Positions 35,277 to 44,198 are shown, counted from the stretch's first letter. The stretch: DNA of 64,000 nucleotides from Neotamlana sedimentorum (GCF_000943565.1 NZ_JTDW01000014.1:38565-102564), one strand, 5' to 3'. A program made the numbers and translations. Notes: generated from the letters alone by a model not told the origin.

Positions 35277-36662
35277 TTAGTCCTCGTCTTGAGCACGTTT
35301 TATAATAGCTTCTGGAAGTGCTTTTTTGGCTTTTGCTCCCATTTTTTTAAGTTTTTCTACGCTGGTAATTAGGTTTCCACGGCCTTCAACTAATTTATTC
35401 ATGGCCGCAGAATAATCGGTTTTGGCAGCATCAATTTTTTTACCAACCCCAGTTAAATCTTTTACAAGGCCTTCAAATTTATCGTAAAGTGCACCAGCTT
35501 GTCTAGCAATTTCAATGGCGTTTTGTTGTTGCTTTTCGTTGGTCCACATGCTATCAATGGTTCTTAATGTAGCAAGTAATGTAGACGGAGTTACAATAAC
35601 AATATTTTTTTCGAAAGCTTTGTTGTAAATAGTGTTGTCTTCGTTTACAACTACAGCAAAAGCGGGTTCTATAGGTATAAACATTAACACAAAATCGGGC
35701 GATTCCATGTTGTATAAATCCTGGTAGTTTTTTTCAGAAAGTTGATCTACGTGGCGTTTTACCGAATTTACATGCGCTTTTAAAAAGGATAACTTGTCGT
35801 CATCATCGGCATTTACAAAGCGTTCGTAATCGGTTAAAGAAACTTTACTGTCAATTATCATTTTTTTGCCATCGGGTAAATGCAAAACCACATCGGGCAT
35901 TACGCGCGAATTATCTTCTCGGGTAAAACTTTGTTGTACAAAATATTCGCGGTCTTTTTCTAAACCAGATTTTTCTAAAACACGCTCTAAAACTAATTCG
36001 CCCCAATTTCCTTGCATTTTGCTATCGCCTTTTAGTGCACGGGTAAGGTTGGTAGCCTCTTTAGTCATTTGCTGGTTTAGGTCTTTTAAACCTAATAATT
36101 GTTCTTTTAAAGCCGAATGCATACTAATGCTTTCCTTTTGTGTTAAATCAACCTTTTCTTCAAACGTTTTTATTTTTTCTTGTAACGGACTTAAAATATT
36201 TTTTATGTTTTCTTTATTCTGAATAGTGAATTTTTCAGATTTTTCATCTAGAATTTTAGTAGCTAAAAGTTCAAAATCCTTACGTAGTTGTTCTTGGCGT
36301 TCTTCAAGTTCTTTATCACGTTTAAGGTTTTGTTGTTGTAGGTTTTCAAACTCCGAATTTCTTCTAGCCAGTTCGGTGTTTAAAAAATCTTTTTCACGCC
36401 TAATATCTTCGCGTTCTTTTTCAATTTTGGTTAGGGTTTCTTTTAACTCGTTTATTTTTTGTTCAAAATTGATGTTTTGCTTTTCGTTTTCGGTGGCATG
36501 CAATGTTTTTAAGTCTTCAATTTGAAGCTGTAAGTTACTATTACGCTCTTCTAAAGTGCTTTTTTCGGTTTTACTTTTAAGTTTAGCAATGGTTACACCA
36601 ATATACCCACCAACTAAGGCAGAAACTAAAATAGCTAGAATAAGAATTAAGCTGTCGTTCAT
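35277..36662 (-). CDS. rmuC: DNA recombination protein RmuC
   Basis: 461 residues: an N-terminal membrane anchor (about 4-26), a long coiled coil (35-200, rich in Glu/Lys with NTELARRNSEFENLQQQN), then the RmuC nuclease-like domain (GNWGELVLERVLEKSGLEKDREY, PDVVLHLPDGKKMIIDSKVSL, VNSVKRHVDQLSEKNY). RmuC limits inversions at short inverted repeats. The PD-(D/E)xK-type residues appear intact (PDVV...IDSKVS). Confidence 0.92.
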   Translation of the reverse strand: MNDSLILILAILVSALVGGYIGVTIAKLKSKTEKSTLEERNSNLQLQIEDLKTLHATENEKQNINFEQKINELKETLTKIEKEREDIRREKDFLNTELARRNSEFENLQQQNLKRDKELEERQEQLRKDFELLATKILDEKSEKFTIQNKENIKNILSPLQEKIKTFEEKVDLTQKESISMHSALKEQLLGLKDLNQQMTKEATNLTRALKGDSKMQGNWGELVLERVLEKSGLEKDREYFVQQSFTREDNSRVMPDVVLHLPDGKKMIIDSKVSLTDYERFVNADDDDKLSFLKAHVNSVKRHVDQLSEKNYQDLYNMESPDFVLMFIPIEPAFAVVVNEDNTIYNKAFEKNIVIVTPSTLLATLRTIDSMWTNEKQQQNAIEIARQAGALYDKFEGLVKDLTGVGKKIDAAKTDYSAAMNKLVEGRGNLITSVEKLKKMGAKAKKALPEAIIKRAQDED

Positions 36663-36721
36663 TTAAAATTTAGATTTTATCAAATATAATTTTTTATGAA
36701 GAAATGTCCTTAAGTAAAGTT

Positions 36722-37516
36722 CTATTTCTTCACTTTAAAACTACCTGTAATTTCATCAAAAGCAATTAAATCATCAGGGAAAAGTGTGTTGAATACACCT
36801 TGTTCAATTAAATTACAAGGTGAATCAAAATTAATTTTGTTAGTATTCATTACAATCATTTTATCACATAATTGGATAGCTAAATCTATTTCGTGAGAAG
36901 AAAAAAGAATGGTTTTGTTGGTAGTTGTTGCTAATTTTTGAAGCAATTTTAAAATATAAGCTTTGTGATACATGTCGAGATGTGTGGTTGGTTCATCTAA
37001 AATTATAAGGCTTGTATCTTGTGCTAAAGCGCGGGCAATCATTACTTTTTGTAGTTGTCCGTCGCTAAGTTCAAAACATTTTTTGTGTTTTAGCTCTTCA
37101 ATATTAATAATGTTTATGGCGTGGTTAACTGTTTCTAAATCTTGCTGTGTTAAGTTACCAACCCAATTTGTGTAAGGTTGCCTACCAAGAGTTATTAACT
37201 CGAAAACGGATAGATTTTTAGCGGCTAAAGGTTCGGTTAAAACAACGCTTAGTAATTTTGATAGTTCTAAATTAGAACATTTATTTAAGTTTTTATTTTC
37301 AATAAAAATGCTTCCGTTTAAAACCGGAATATTTTTAGTTAATGTTTTTAATAATGTAGATTTTCCAATACCATTAGCACCAACTAAACCAATAAGTTGT
37401 CCTTTTTCAAGCTGAATATTGATGTTTTTAGCAACACAAACCTGATCTTTTTTGGTTTTGTAACCAACAGAAAGGTTTTCAGTTTTAAGAATGGTATGTT
37501 TATGATCTTCTTTCAT
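36722..37516 (-). CDS. ABC transporter ATPase, BtuD/FecE type
   Basis: 264 residues. ATP-binding subunit with Walker A GANGIGKST, signature LSDGQ and Walker B LIILDEPTTHLD. The sequence type and partners (FecCD permease and periplasmic binding protein upstream on the same strand) identify an importer of cobalamin or iron chelates. The adjacent riboswitch-controlled btuB favours cobalamin. It is the last gene of the operon, about 50 bp after the permease stop. Confidence 0.85.
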   Translation of the reverse strand: MKEDHKHTILKTENLSVGYKTKKDQVCVAKNINIQLEKGQLIGLVGANGIGKSTLLKTLTKNIPVLNGSIFIENKNLNKCSNLELSKLLSVVLTEPLAAKNLSVFELITLGRQPYTNWVGNLTQQDLETVNHAINIINIEELKHKKCFELSDGQLQKVMIARALAQDTSLIILDEPTTHLDMYHKAYILKLLQKLATTTNKTILFSSHEIDLAIQLCDKMIVMNTNKINFDSPCNLIEQGVFNTLFPDDLIAFDEITGSFKVKK

Positions 37517-37567
37517 CTATTAAATGTCACATTATCGCTTTTAAATTTATGTTTTAAGCTTTAGTTT

Positions 37568-38599
37568 TCAAAACACCATTTTTTGTTTTCTTACGAGTAA
37601 CCAAATTACAACAGGTGCTCCAACTAGGCAAGTTATAGCATTAATAGGTAAAGTGTATTCTAAACCTGGTAGTTGAGCGATAGTATCGCAAATAAGCATA
37701 ATTATGCTGCCTAATAAAAATACAGCAGGTAATAATATTTTGTGGTTTGAGGTGGTGAATATTTGTCGTGTTATATGCGGAATAGCTAAACCAACAAAAG
37801 CAATTGGGCCTGCAAAAGCGGTAATAGTTCCAGCTAATAAACTTGTGGCAATTATTATAGTTAATCTTGTTTTTTTTAGGTTTATCCCTAAGCTTTTTGC
37901 ATAATTATCACCTAATAATAAAGTGTTTAAAGCTTTAATTGAAGCCAAACTTAAAAGTAACCCAATACTATATATTATTGAAAAAATCACTAATTCATGC
38001 CACGACAAATTACCTAGTGAGCCAAATCGCCAAAACACAAATTGTTGCAGTTCTTCGGCGCTAGAGAAATAGGTGAGTACACTAATTATAGCGGCAGTTA
38101 TACTTCCAAACATAAGCCCGATAATTAATAAAGCCATAGTGTCTCTTACTTTAGTTGAAACAATTAAAACGGTAAGCAATACTAAAAAACTACCCAAACT
38201 AGCAGCAATAACAATGCTCCATTTCGATATTAAAACACCTGCCATAACACCTCCAAAAAACGAAGCGCCCATTATAGCTAGAGCTACGCCTAAACTTGCT
38301 CCAGAAGTTATGCCTAATACAAATGGGCCAGCTAAAGGATTTTTAAATAAGGTCTGCATAAGTAAGCCCGAAATACCTAAACCTGAACCAACTATTATAG
38401 CTGTTAGTGCTTTAGGTAGACGGTAGTTGATTACGATAAAATTCCAAGAAGAATTTTCTGGAACTTGCTCCATTACAATACCAAAAATGGATTTTAAAGG
38501 AATTAAAACCGAACCCAAACTAATATTTATAATAAAGCAAAGAATAAGTACTAGCGTAAGTACTAAAAATGGGGTTTTATATGCTGCGTGCTGTTGCAA
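37568..38599 (-). CDS. FecCD/BtuC family permease
   Basis: 343 residues, about ten transmembrane helices, with family motifs RLPKALTAIIVGSGLGISGLLMQTLFKNPLAGPFVLGITSGASLG and GPIAFVGLAIPHITR. It forms the membrane channel of a type II ABC importer for vitamin B12 or iron complexes. It begins directly at the stop of the binding-protein gene (adjacent bases), showing tight operon structure. Cobalamin is favoured by context, not by sequence alone. Confidence 0.88.
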   Translation of the reverse strand: MQQHAAYKTPFLVLTLVLILCFIINISLGSVLIPLKSIFGIVMEQVPENSSWNFIVINYRLPKALTAIIVGSGLGISGLLMQTLFKNPLAGPFVLGITSGASLGVALAIMGASFFGGVMAGVLISKWSIVIAASLGSFLVLLTVLIVSTKVRDTMALLIIGLMFGSITAAIISVLTYFSSAEELQQFVFWRFGSLGNLSWHELVIFSIIYSIGLLLSLASIKALNTLLLGDNYAKSLGINLKKTRLTIIIATSLLAGTITAFAGPIAFVGLAIPHITRQIFTTSNHKILLPAVFLLGSIIMLICDTIAQLPGLEYTLPINAITCLVGAPVVIWLLVRKQKMVF

Positions 38600-39739
38600 T
38601 TAATTTAACGGTTTAAAAAAGTAAAGTTCGTAGTTTGGTAAAACTTCTGGGTGTGCAATTTTAATAATATCTTTTAAAACTAAATCTGGACGAAGTGGTC
38701 CAAGTTCAAAATATATTAAGCCACCGGTTTCACTTATTTGTTTTGTGTAGCTATAAATGTTATTGTTTTTGTAAGCATTAAAAAAAGTATAACCATTGTA
38801 TTGGCTTTCCATTTCTGTTTTATTGTTAAAAAGGCCAGCTCCAATCCATAAATTAGCCGTTTTTGCTTTTTCAAGTACGTTTTCTAAGTTAAGTTGTAAA
38901 CTACCAGTAGAGGTGTTGTTTTTCCAAATATAATTTGTGTTGGCATCTTCTAAAAATTTAGCCATAAAACTTTGTCCTCCAGGAACATTCCAAATGTCTT
39001 TAAACATCGACCCAGAGAAAACTGTTGGTTGTTTCATGGTTTTAGCAGCGAGTTGTTTCACCTTTAAATAATTGGCTTCAATAGCTTCAAATATAGTTTG
39101 TGCTTCGTCGTCTTTATTAAAAAATGCTGCGATAAATTTTATCCATTCTGCTCTGCCAAGAGGATGATTTTCGGTCCAAGCGCCATCAATTACAACCGGA
39201 ATATTAAAGCGCTCAATTTGGTTTAAACTTTTATTGTTTCCGTTAACGGAGTGCCCAATAACTAAATCGGGTTGTAAGGCTAGAAGCAATTCCGTGTTAA
39301 TGTCTGCTTCACTGTTTAAATCTTTTACAAGGCCCTGTTCAATGCGGGTTCTGGTTTTTTTTGAAGAAATAAAATTAGTGTTCGGGAAACCTACTAATTT
39401 GTCTTCAACTTCCAGAAATTCTAAAGCAGGAACATTAGTGGTAGATGTTACAACTAGTTTGTTAATAGGTGTTTTTATAACCGTTTTGTTTTTTAAAGCT
39501 TCAGGAATGGTTTTATTTTTATTTACCAAATAATAAGTAAATGTTTTATTGCTATTTGGCCAAGGCGATGTAACAGTAAGCGTTTTATAAGTGTCGTGAT
39601 TTTCAATAGTAAAACCTTTGGCGTAAGTTACGTTTTGGGTTTGTTCTAATTTTACTTTTTGCGCATTCGTTTTTGTGCTGTTTTCTTTACAGGAAAATAA
39701 CATAAATGTGCTTAAAAGCGTTAAAAAATATAATCGCAT
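38600..39739 (-). CDS. Periplasmic binding lipoprotein, BtuF/FecB type
   Basis: The ATG at 39739 gives a clean lipoprotein signal (LYFLTLLSTFMLFSCKEN); the frame to 39760 adds seven codons without support. 379 residues with the helical-backbone binding-protein fold (PF01497): KLVVTSTTNVPALEFLEVEDKLVGFP, ELLLALQPDLVIGHSVNG, and WIKFIAAFFNKDDEA. First gene of the binding protein / permease / ATPase operon. Its N-terminal lipid anchor and neighbours support capture of cobalamin (or a metal chelate) in the periplasm. No riboswitch precedes this operon. Confidence 0.85.
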   Translation of the reverse strand: MRLYFLTLLSTFMLFSCKENSTKTNAQKVKLEQTQNVTYAKGFTIENHDTYKTLTVTSPWPNSNKTFTYYLVNKNKTIPEALKNKTVIKTPINKLVVTSTTNVPALEFLEVEDKLVGFPNTNFISSKKTRTRIEQGLVKDLNSEADINTELLLALQPDLVIGHSVNGNNKSLNQIERFNIPVVIDGAWTENHPLGRAEWIKFIAAFFNKDDEAQTIFEAIEANYLKVKQLAAKTMKQPTVFSGSMFKDIWNVPGGQSFMAKFLEDANTNYIWKNNTSTGSLQLNLENVLEKAKTANLWIGAGLFNNKTEMESQYNGYTFFNAYKNNNIYSYTKQISETGGLIYFELGPLRPDLVLKDIIKIAHPEVLPNYELYFFKPLN

Positions 39740-39825
39740 AACTCTCGTTTCGAAAATCAAAGGTCTTTAATTTTTTTTAATTACTACTTTAAAACTGCGT
39801 ATTTTCGCTATTAAAACTATAGAAT

Positions 39826-40761
39826 ATGAAAGTGTCTTCGTTTATGCCTGCGGTTACCCAAATGATTTATGATATGGGTTTACAAGATGATTTACAAGGT
39901 GTTACTTTTGAGTGTCCTGCAGAAGCATTGCAAGAAAAGCAAGTGGCTGTACGATATAAATTAGAAGGAAAAACATTAACAAGCGAAGAAATAAATATCA
40001 TTTTTTCTGAAACTAAAGCAGCTGGAGAAACTTTATACTATGTTGATGAAGCTGTATTAGAAACCATATCGCCAGACATTATTTTTACACAAGATGTTTG
40101 TGATGTTTGCCAAATAGACACCGCATGTGTGGCGGCTTCGGCATACAAATTACCTAAAATTCCTGAGCTAATTTCTATTACTCCAAATAGTTTAAATGAT
40201 GTTTTTGATAATGCTTTAACCATTGCCAAAGCCATGAATAACGAAGCTGTTGGGTTAAAATATGTAGAAGGTTTAAAACAGCGTATTTACAATATAGTTG
40301 ATAAGCAAAGAGCGCTCAAAATACAATCTAAAAGTGTGGCTTTATTAGAATGGATAGATCCTATTTTTAATTGCGGGCATTGGATTCCGCACCAAATTGG
40401 TTACGCAGGCGGTATAGATTTGTTATCGCATCCGTCGGGCGATAGTATTGTTATTCCTTTTGATAAAATTGTAAAATACAATCCAGAAGTTATAGTAATA
40501 GCGCCTTGTGGTTACACTACAGCGCGTACTTTACAAGATATGCACTTTTTAGAAAAACATCCGGAATGGGAAAACTTAAGAGCTGTTAAAAATAAACAAG
40601 TTTATATTGCCGATTTCGATATGTTTACGCAGTCTTCAGCAGGAACATTGGTAAATGGTATAGAATGTTTAGCAGCTATGATTCATCCAGAACATTTTGA
40701 AGCACCACAACATTTAGCTTCGAAATTTTGTAATTATAATGCATTAAAATCTTATAAATAA
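39826..40761 (+). CDS. Cobalamin-binding protein-like, no signal peptide
   Basis: 311 residues, same PF01497 fold as BtuF: MKVSSFMPAVTQMIYDMGLQ, ISPDIIFTQDVCDVCQI, VALLEWIDPIFNCGHWIPHQIGYAGGIDLL, VIVIAPCGYTTART. It starts straight into the fold with no signal sequence, so it should stay in the cytoplasm, unlike BtuF. It also has a cluster of cysteines (CDVCQIDTAC near 90-99) not usual in BtuF. It is divergent from the importer operon (86 bp from that start) and directly upstream of the cobalamin riboswitch. Its role, perhaps cobalamin handling inside the cell, is inferred. Confidence 0.75.
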   Translation: MKVSSFMPAVTQMIYDMGLQDDLQGVTFECPAEALQEKQVAVRYKLEGKTLTSEEINIIFSETKAAGETLYYVDEAVLETISPDIIFTQDVCDVCQIDTACVAASAYKLPKIPELISITPNSLNDVFDNALTIAKAMNNEAVGLKYVEGLKQRIYNIVDKQRALKIQSKSVALLEWIDPIFNCGHWIPHQIGYAGGIDLLSHPSGDSIVIPFDKIVKYNPEVIVIAPCGYTTARTLQDMHFLEKHPEWENLRAVKNKQVYIADFDMFTQSSAGTLVNGIECLAAMIHPEHFEAPQHLASKFCNYNALKSYK

Positions 40762-40773
40762 TAAAAAATACAA

Positions 40774-40781
40774 TACATTTG
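40774..40781 (+). promoter_or_regulatory. -7 element of the cobalamin riboswitch transcript
   Basis: TACATTTG (TAnnTTTG). Initiation a few bases downstream would start the RNA almost exactly at the riboswitch P1 helix. No TTG is visible at -33. Confidence 0.5.
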
Positions 40782-40785
40782 TGCC

Positions 40786-41030
40786 GAATTTTGGTTCGAC
40801 ATAGTATGAGATCCCAAAACAAGTTTGGGACGACTACGTCGATTAAAAGGGAATCTGGTGAAAATCCAGAGCTGTTCCCGCAACTGTAAGTTTATGCCAA
40901 TGTCACCCTGAGCCCAGTCGAAGGGGAGTGTTGGTGCCTCACCAAGAGGGTGTTATTTACTTCAAACCACTGGTTTTTTTACTGGGAAGGTCAAATAGCA
41001 TAAAATAAGTCAGGAGACCTGCCAAATTTC
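40786..41030 (+). ncRNA. Cobalamin riboswitch with peripheral insertion
   Basis: Core elements of the AdoCbl/cobalamin aptamer are present: P1 GAATTTTGG (40786-40794) with CCAAATTTC (41022-41030), AAAAGGGAA...GGTGAAAATCC...GCTGTTCCCGCAACTGTAA (40845-40889), CCACTGG...ACTGGGAAGG (40967-40990) and the B12 box AGTCAGGAGACCTGCC (41009-41024). P7 is TTTATGC (40891-40897) with GCATAAA (40998-41004). About 69 nt (40898-40966) are inserted between P7 and P8. The aptamer is followed by a hairpin AAACTTT/AAAGTTT (41045-41065) just before the btuB-like start. It lacks a U run, so control of translation is more likely than termination. Confidence 0.93.
40901..40926 (+). repeat. Dispersed GTCACCCTGAGCCCAGTCGAAG repeat inside the riboswitch
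   Basis: The motif GTCACCCTGAGCCCAGTCGA (40903 onward) matches the copy at 62141 (GTCACACTGAGCGCAGTTGA) with four mismatches over these 20 bases. It sits in the P7-P8 loop. CACCCT (40904-40909) can pair with AGGGTG (40947-40952) to make a self-contained hairpin, with GGTG/CACC (40933-40943) inside. Confidence 0.65.
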
Positions 41031-41074
41031 ATAATTAATTAATAAAACTTTCGGGATAAAAGTTTAGTAATTTT

Positions 41075-42946
41075 ATGAAACACAAAGCACTCTTTTTAGT
41101 TGCAAGTATTTTTAGCACCCTAAGTTTTGCTCAAAACGATAGTTTGGTTAATCGTTTGGAGGAAGTTGTGGTTACTGCCGATACAAAATTGCAGGTTCAC
41201 TCTGTTGGTTACAAAGTAGAGCGCTTAAACGATTCTGTAATTTTAAAAAATACTGAGTCGTTTACCAATTTACTTAGGTTTAATATGCCAATTTATTTGC
41301 GTGAATACGGTTCGGGAGGCACTAGTTCGGCAAGTTTTAGGGGCACAAGTTCATCAAACACTGCTGTAATTTGGAATGGTATAAATATAAATTCTGTAAA
41401 TAGTGGGCAAACAGGTTTTAACAGTTTAACGGTTACTTTGTTTGATGGTGTAGATGTAAGAAGCGGTGGCGGAAGCATTGAGTACGGCTCGGGAGCTATT
41501 GGTGGCACTATTCACTTAAACGATAATTTAAAGTTTACCCAAAATACAAGGTTTAAAAACCACACCTTATTTTCGGTTGGAAGTTACAATACTTACCAAG
41601 GGTTACACAAACTAAAGTTTTCTAATAAAAAAATAGCAATAAACGCAGGAGTATCGTACAATAGTTCAAATAACGATTATCCTTGGTTAAACACCGATTA
41701 TAAAAATACAAACGGTGCTTATAGTAATTTAGCTTTAAATTTTAGTGGTTCATTTTATTTAAATAAACAATCGCAACTTAATTTTTATACAGCAAATTAT
41801 AATGGCGAACGTTTTTTTTCTAGCGAATTACCCAATCCAACTGCGGCAAACGACAAGTATCAAGATTTTAGTAATAGAAATTTACTAGTTTACACCAACA
41901 AAGGTGTTGCATTTAATCATGAAGCAAAACTAGCTTACTTAACACAAGAGTATCGCTATTTTGACGATAAAAACTCCAGTAACTTTAATTTTGGTAAGTC
42001 TAAACGCATGTTGGTAAACTATAATTTAAAGTATAGTTTTAATAAAATAAGAGCAAGTATAACGTCGTTTTCAGAGTTTGAAAATATTTATGGAAGTACC
42101 GATTTAATTTCCGTACAAAACCGTAGGCAGTTTTCACAATCTGTAGTTTACAATCAAAATCTTCAACAAAAAATAGCTTTTGAAGCTAAAATTAGAAAAG
42201 ATTTTAATACCGATTATTCAGTGCCATTTACTTATGCTTTGGGAATAAATTACAAAGTCCATTCATCATGGTATTTAAGAGTTAATGGATCAAAGAATTA
42301 CAGGGTGCCAACTTATAACGATTTGTATTGGCCAGGACAAGGTAATCTAGATTTAATTCCCGAAACCGCTGCACAAGGTGAATTAGGCTTAGGTTTTAAA
42401 AACAATAAATTTTCTGCCGATTTAGGAGTGTTTTATATTGCTACAAAAGATAAAATAGTTTGGACACCAAATGGCGATGAAGACAGGCCAGGTGTTTGGG
42501 TGCCCATAAATCTATCTGAAGTAAATAATAAAGGCGCAGAATTAGCTTTAAGTTATAACGAAACATTTCACAATCATAAGCTTCAATTTAACTTTAATTA
42601 CAGTTATACCGAAGCTATAGATGCTTCAACAGATAAGCAAACTATTTACACACCAAAACACTTGTTGAATTTTAATTTATCCTACAATTACAAACGTTTT
42701 TCAGGTTTTTATCAGCAGTTATATAATGGTAAAGTTTACACTACCGCGAGTAATTCCGAAGATTTTATTGTTCCAGATTATGCTATAGCCAATGCAGGAA
42801 TAAATTTTAAAGTATTACACACCAAAGTAAACACATTACAGTTGGGAGTTAAAGTAAATAACCTGTTTAACAAATATTACGTAATACAACCCAGGCGACC
42901 AATGCCAAACAGAAATTTTAATATAAACGTTAACTATACATTTTAA
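41075..42946 (+). CDS. btuB: TonB-dependent receptor, BtuB-like (vitamin B12)
   Basis: 623 residues: signal peptide (about 1-19, TLSFAQ), TonB box (EEVVVTAD), a plug domain (RFNMPIYLREYGSGGTSSASFRG, GQTGFNSLTVTLFDGVDVRSG) and a 22-strand barrel ending in an aromatic residue (NVNYTF). No carboxypeptidase-like N-terminal extension is present. Control by the cobalamin riboswitch directly upstream gives strong evidence that the substrate is B12 or a corrinoid. It is co-transcribed with the downstream surface lipoprotein (3-bp gap). Confidence 0.92.
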   Translation: MKHKALFLVASIFSTLSFAQNDSLVNRLEEVVVTADTKLQVHSVGYKVERLNDSVILKNTESFTNLLRFNMPIYLREYGSGGTSSASFRGTSSSNTAVIWNGININSVNSGQTGFNSLTVTLFDGVDVRSGGGSIEYGSGAIGGTIHLNDNLKFTQNTRFKNHTLFSVGSYNTYQGLHKLKFSNKKIAINAGVSYNSSNNDYPWLNTDYKNTNGAYSNLALNFSGSFYLNKQSQLNFYTANYNGERFFSSELPNPTAANDKYQDFSNRNLLVYTNKGVAFNHEAKLAYLTQEYRYFDDKNSSNFNFGKSKRMLVNYNLKYSFNKIRASITSFSEFENIYGSTDLISVQNRRQFSQSVVYNQNLQQKIAFEAKIRKDFNTDYSVPFTYALGINYKVHSSWYLRVNGSKNYRVPTYNDLYWPGQGNLDLIPETAAQGELGLGFKNNKFSADLGVFYIATKDKIVWTPNGDEDRPGVWVPINLSEVNNKGAELALSYNETFHNHKLQFNFNYSYTEAIDASTDKQTIYTPKHLLNFNLSYNYKRFSGFYQQLYNGKVYTTASNSEDFIVPDYAIANAGINFKVLHTKVNTLQLGVKVNNLFNKYYVIQPRRPMPNRNFNINVNYTF

Positions 42947-42949
42947 ATT

Positions 42950-44020
42950 ATGAAAATTAATAAATTACTAACTTCAATTTTTATTTTAAGCATTTTATGC
43001 TTCACGTCTTGTAGTGAAGACGATACAGATTCTGAGCCAAGAGGCGATTACGAAAACGGTATTTTAATTAGCGGCGAAGGAAGCCCTAGTACAGGAACAG
43101 GTTCTGTGTCTTTCGTGTCTAACGATTTTACGGTTGCCGAAAACTTAATTTATAAAACCGTTAATAATGTAGAACTTGGTACCTTTTTACAATCGATGGC
43201 TTTTGATGATGACAATGCTTATTTAGTTGTAGATAACGCCAATACAGTTACTGTTGTAGATAGATATACTTTTGAATATAAAGGTGAAATATCTACCGAT
43301 TTAGAATTACCAAGATTTATGGTAGTTGCAGATAATAAAGGTTATATAACCAACTGGGGAAGTACTTCGGATGATACAGATGATTTTGTAGCTGTAATAG
43401 ATTTAGCTACGTATACCGTTGAAAAAACAATTAGCGTGGGTAACGGGCCAGAACGAATTGTTGAAAGTAACGGTAAGCTATACGTTTCTCATAAAGGTGC
43501 TTATACTACTAATAATATTATTTCGGTTATTAATATTGAAGATGATAGTGTTACCGAAATAGAAGTAAAAGACAACCCAGACGAACTTGCTTTTAACAGT
43601 TCGGGAGATTTAGTTGTTCTGTCTGAAGGAAGAACAATTTATGATGCTAATTGGAATGTTATAGGCCATACTTTGGCAAGTATTTCTACAATCGATACTA
43701 GTAGTTTAGCGGTAGATCAAGAAGTGGTTTTTGCAGAAGGCGATCATCCATCATTAATGGTTATTGATAATGAAACTATTTACTACGCTTTAAGCGGAAG
43801 TATTTACGAAATAGGTGTAACTGACACAGCGTTATCAAGCACCTCAATTTTTACGGCAGAAGGATATTTGTATGGAATGGAAGTAGAAGATGATAATATT
43901 TATTTGCTAAATGCAAACTTTTCAGATTTAAGTACTTTAAATGTTTACAGTTTAGAAACGTCTGAGCAAGTTTCAACACAATCTGTTGCACTAGGGGCTT
44001 CAAAAATTTATTTTAATTAA
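42950..44020 (+). CDS. BtuG-like surface beta-propeller lipoprotein
   Basis: 356 residues, lipoprotein (SILCFTSCSEDD). The body is a YncE/DUF5074-type propeller with repeated blades (NAYLVVDNANTVTVVDRYTFEYKGEI, FVAVIDLATYTVEKTISVGNGPERIV). In Bacteroides, BtuG proteins of this kind are surface lipoproteins that bind cobalamin extremely tightly and pair with BtuB. Position 3 bp behind a riboswitch-controlled btuB makes the same role likely here. Sequence-level orthology to BtuG was not tested, so the assignment rests on fold, length and context. Confidence 0.8.
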   Translation: MKINKLLTSIFILSILCFTSCSEDDTDSEPRGDYENGILISGEGSPSTGTGSVSFVSNDFTVAENLIYKTVNNVELGTFLQSMAFDDDNAYLVVDNANTVTVVDRYTFEYKGEISTDLELPRFMVVADNKGYITNWGSTSDDTDDFVAVIDLATYTVEKTISVGNGPERIVESNGKLYVSHKGAYTTNNIISVINIEDDSVTEIEVKDNPDELAFNSSGDLVVLSEGRTIYDANWNVIGHTLASISTIDTSSLAVDQEVVFAEGDHPSLMVIDNETIYYALSGSIYEIGVTDTALSSTSIFTAEGYLYGMEVEDDNIYLLNANFSDLSTLNVYSLETSEQVSTQSVALGASKIYFN

Positions 44021-44108
44021 AATTAGAATCACGAAATTTTGTTTTAAAATGATGAAACATTCTTTTTAAAATAAATACTGTGGTAACTAATAATATTACT
44101 ATGCTAAG

Positions 44109-44198
44109 TTGTTTTGTACAAAAATCAGTATGTGTTTAACTTTAGGTGAGAGACAAAGTTAAACTCCAAAGGCCGCCCGAGGGTGGCCTTTTTTTTAT
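44109..44198 (+). ncRNA. Double-hairpin RNA element: sRNA candidate or btuB-btuG 3' end
   Basis: TTGTTTTG (44109-44116, one base off TAnnTTTG) is followed by TACAA, the same TTTGTACAA as in the sRNA candidate at 11.54 kb. Then come a perfect 10-bp hairpin GTTTAACTTT (44134-44143) / AAAGTTAAAC (44155-44164) and the terminator AAAGGCCGCCC (44168-44178) / GGGTGGCCTTT (44180-44191, one G-U pair) with a T run. It may be a separate small RNA or simply the 3' end of the btuB-btuG transcript. The 44021-44108 stretch shows nothing else. Confidence 0.45.

Noticed and set aside
35866..36525. Two Ser/Phe-rich plus-strand frames antisense to rmuC
   Set aside because: They are shadows of the Glu/Lys-rich coiled coil; composition is a by-product of the complementary strand.
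36722..39739. Iron siderophore transporter as the main call for the ABC genes
   Set aside because: Sequence alone allows it, but the cobalamin riboswitch, btuB and BtuG-like genes next door make B12 the better reading.
40791..40802. GGTTCGAC-like sequence as a tRNA T-arm
   Set aside because: It belongs to the 5' part of the cobalamin riboswitch; no acceptor or anticodon arm is present. No tRNA was found elsewhere.
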